NCBI RefSeq assembly: GCF_008693385.1 | Contig: NZ_CP044065.1 | Span: 1,302,001-1,366,000 of the forward strand | Reading direction: 5' to 3' | Length of the DNA stretch: 64,000 nucleotides | DNA from: Cupriavidus pauculus | GTDB lineage: Bacteria > Pseudomonadota > Gammaproteobacteria > Burkholderiales > Burkholderiaceae | Shown: piece after piece, positions 62,723 to 64,000 of the stretch | How the letters are laid out: each line of letters begins with the position of its first letter | Numbering within the stretch: the stretch's first letter is position 1 | Made by a program: the position numbers and the translations under genes | The notes under the pieces: model-generated | The model's database searches: none | The model's input: only the letters and a program-made list of their open reading frames with translations | What the model was told of the DNA's origin: nothing

Positions 62723-62737
62723 ATCACGCGCAGTGAT
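62723..62737. promoter_or_regulatory. NagR/NahR binding-site candidate
   Basis: ATCAC-GCGCA-GTGAT is a perfect 5-bp dyad. Within it CACGC-N4-TGAT closely resembles the NahR consensus ATTCACGCT-N2-TGAT. It lies in the nagR-nagAa divergent promoter, 31 bases from the nagR start and about 94 from nagAa. Confidence 0.65.
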
Positions 62738-62830
62738 TCATTGTATTGCTGCCTTTCTATTTATTAATAGCGGGGCTTCTACCAACATTCAGTCCGACAA
62801 CCCAACACGTCGGACCGAGGTAGACGCAAT

Positions 62831-63817
62831 ATGGAGCTGACCGTTCTCCCCACAGACCACAGGATTCCGATCGAATCCGGATCGAATCTGCTCGAGCTGC
62901 TGCGCAAGCACGGTGTACCCGTGTCATACAGCTGCCTGGCCGGCCGCTGCGGCACCTGCCGCTGCAGGGTCACCGAAGGCAAGGTAGTCGAATCCGGGCG
63001 CGACGTACTCTCGGCGTCGGTCAACGACGGCCAGTTCGTGCTCGCCTGCCAGACGACGCTGACAGGCAGTTGTGCCATCGAAATCCCCGAGGCGGACGAG
63101 GTCGTCGTGCATCCGGCGAAGCTGCTCAAAGGCGTCGTCACCGGCATCGACGCGCTCACGCATGACATCCGTCGGCTGCGCCTGCGCACCAACAAGCCGC
63201 TTTCGTTCTCGCCGGGCCAATACGCCACGCTCCAGTTCGCCTCCGGCCACATCCGGCCCTACTCGATGGCAAACATCGAGGGCGATGACGAGCTCGAGTT
63301 CCATGTGCGGCTCGTACCGGGCGGTCGCGCTTCGACCTATATCGCCGAGACGCTCAGGGAAGGAGACACCGTGCGCGTGAGCGGTCCGCTCGGCACCGCC
63401 TACCTGCGTCGCCTGCACAAGGGGCCGATGTTATGCGTGGCCGGTGGCACCGGGCTGGCGCCAGTGCTGTCGATCGTGCGTGGCGCGCTGGCAGCGGATA
63501 TGGACAACCCCATCCGCCTTTATTTCGGCGTGCGTAGTCCGCGGGACCTGTACGGCGCCGACATGTTGCGGGACCTCGCAACGAGGCACCCGGGACTCGA
63601 TGTGCACATCGTCGTCAGCGAGGATGCGGACGGCTCCGGCTATCGCGGTGGCCTGGTCACCGATGCCGTGGCGCAGGACCTGCCCGACCTGACGGGCTGG
63701 CGAGCCTATGTCTGTGGGGCCCCGCCGATGGTGGAGGCGGCGCAGATCCTGATGCGGCAGCGAGGATTGCCCCTCGAACGCATCTATGCGGATGCGTTCT
63801 ACGCAACCGGCATCTAA
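62831..63817 (+). CDS. nagAa: Ferredoxin reductase of a ring-hydroxylating dioxygenase/salicylate hydroxylase
   Basis: 328 residues, the same length as NahAa/NagAa. The N-terminal plant-type [2Fe-2S] domain has C35, C40, C43 and C73 (SYSCLAGRCGTCRCRV, LACQ). The FAD domain has RPYSMAN, and the NAD domain GGTGLAPVLSIVRGALAADM and CGAPPMVEAA. It passes electrons from NADH via FAD to the oxygenase component. In Ralstonia-type nag clusters the same reductase serves both naphthalene dioxygenase and salicylate 5-hydroxylase. The next gene is a NagG-like oxygenase, arguing for salicylate 5-hydroxylase. Confidence 0.9.
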   Translation: MELTVLPTDHRIPIESGSNLLELLRKHGVPVSYSCLAGRCGTCRCRVTEGKVVESGRDVLSASVNDGQFVLACQTTLTGSCAIEIPEADEVVVHPAKLLKGVVTGIDALTHDIRRLRLRTNKPLSFSPGQYATLQFASGHIRPYSMANIEGDDELEFHVRLVPGGRASTYIAETLREGDTVRVSGPLGTAYLRRLHKGPMLCVAGGTGLAPVLSIVRGALAADMDNPIRLYFGVRSPRDLYGADMLRDLATRHPGLDVHIVVSEDADGSGYRGGLVTDAVAQDLPDLTGWRAYVCGAPPMVEAAQILMRQRGLPLERIYADAFYATGI

Positions 63818-63839
63818 GACTTTTACCCCCAAGAGAAAC

Positions 63840-63866
63840 AGGGCGCTCCCACGCATAGGACGCCCT
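63840..63866 (+). other. Hairpin between nagAa and nagG-like gene
   Basis: AGGGCG-C-TCC (63840-63849) pairs with GGA-CGCCCT (63858-63866) with a single bulged base. No T-run follows. Within an operon it may stabilise the upstream message or tune expression of the oxygenase relative to the reductase. Confidence 0.4.
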
Positions 63867-63883
63867 ATTCGGAGACGACCGTG

Positions 63884-64000
63884 ATGTCCGAACAACCCAT
63901 CCAATTTGTCGATCGCAGGGCCTGGAAGCAGGACGGTTCAAGCCGCGTCCCTTTCTGGGCCTACACCGACGACGATCTGTATCGCCGCGAGCTCGATCGC
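63884..64000 (+). CDS. nagG: Salicylate 5-hydroxylase large oxygenase subunit (NagG-like), partial
   Basis: ATG 63884 follows GGAG by 9 bases and opens a frame that runs off the window after 39 codons. The visible part includes GSSRVPFWAYTDDDLYRREL, which matches the N-terminus of NagG-type Rieske oxygenase alpha subunits (known form: GSSRVPFWAYT-x2-DLY-x-REL). The Rieske and iron-binding motifs lie beyond the window. Position directly after nagAa matches the nag operon order (nagAa, nagG, nagH, nagAb). Confidence 0.75.
   Translation, partial: MSEQPIQFVDRRAWKQDGSSRVPFWAYTDDDLYRRELDR

Noticed and set aside
1..64000. CRISPR arrays
   Set aside because: No regularly spaced direct repeats were noticed, and no cas genes are present.

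Overview
The window is high-GC DNA from a betaproteobacterium, most likely a Burkholderiales member of the Cupriavidus/Ralstonia/Bordetella type. The evidence is four Bug (TctC-like) periplasmic receptors, six LysR regulators, a Burkholderiales-type porin and a naphthalene/salicylate (nag) catabolic edge. Assignment below order level is inference. No rRNA, tRNA or CRISPR array was seen.

Layout. (1) 1-6.9 kb: a partial YitT membrane protein, a porin, then sulfatase-Bug-sulfatase facing a divergent LysR. (2) 7.0-10.8 kb: a DUF202 pair, then Bug plus aspartate dehydrogenase with a divergent LysR. (3) 10.8-16.9 kb: a carbohydrate ABC importer (two permeases, binding protein, ATPase) led by an IlvD/Edd-type dehydratase, probably for a sugar acid. 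(4) 17.1-24.4 kb: an MFS transporter and an M14-like deacylase diverge from Bug plus a D-aminoacylase-like amidohydrolase; two divergent LysR genes and a tautomerase follow. (5) 24.7-27.5 kb: a diguanylate cyclase, then a scar with a frameshifted antitoxin and an IS2-group transposase remnant. (6) 27.5-36.2 kb: FAD-linked oxidase plus Bug with a LysR; divergently, a PEP-mutase-family lyase, an M81 (MlrC) protein and an amidase; then a FAD oxidoreductase that has lost its 5' end.

(7) 36.16-about 48.4 kb is an accessory island. Its left edge is where the FAD oxidoreductase is cut and a HEPN-motif gene begins. It carries a coiled-coil membrane protein, a GhoS-like small protein, a PIN domain next to an XRE-ImmA regulator, an orphan HipB-like repressor, an Xre/ParS antitoxin with a wrecked RES toxin, and a compact adenylation enzyme/carrier protein/tandem alpha-beta hydrolase cassette. 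An IS3-family remnant and an H-NS-like protein follow. Two operators with the same 8-N10-8 architecture sit in front of the XRE genes. The adenylation cassette is the best candidate for an undescribed biosynthetic or modification system.

(8) 48.5-64 kb: core-like catabolic and efflux functions return. These are a three-subunit periplasmic molybdenum hydroxylase (IorB/IorA/cytochrome c), a GlxA-type regulator, a MexEF-OprN-like RND pump with a large dyad upstream, two small membrane proteins with a second GlxA-type regulator, and nagR divergent from nagAa and the start of a nagG-like oxygenase gene that runs off the window.
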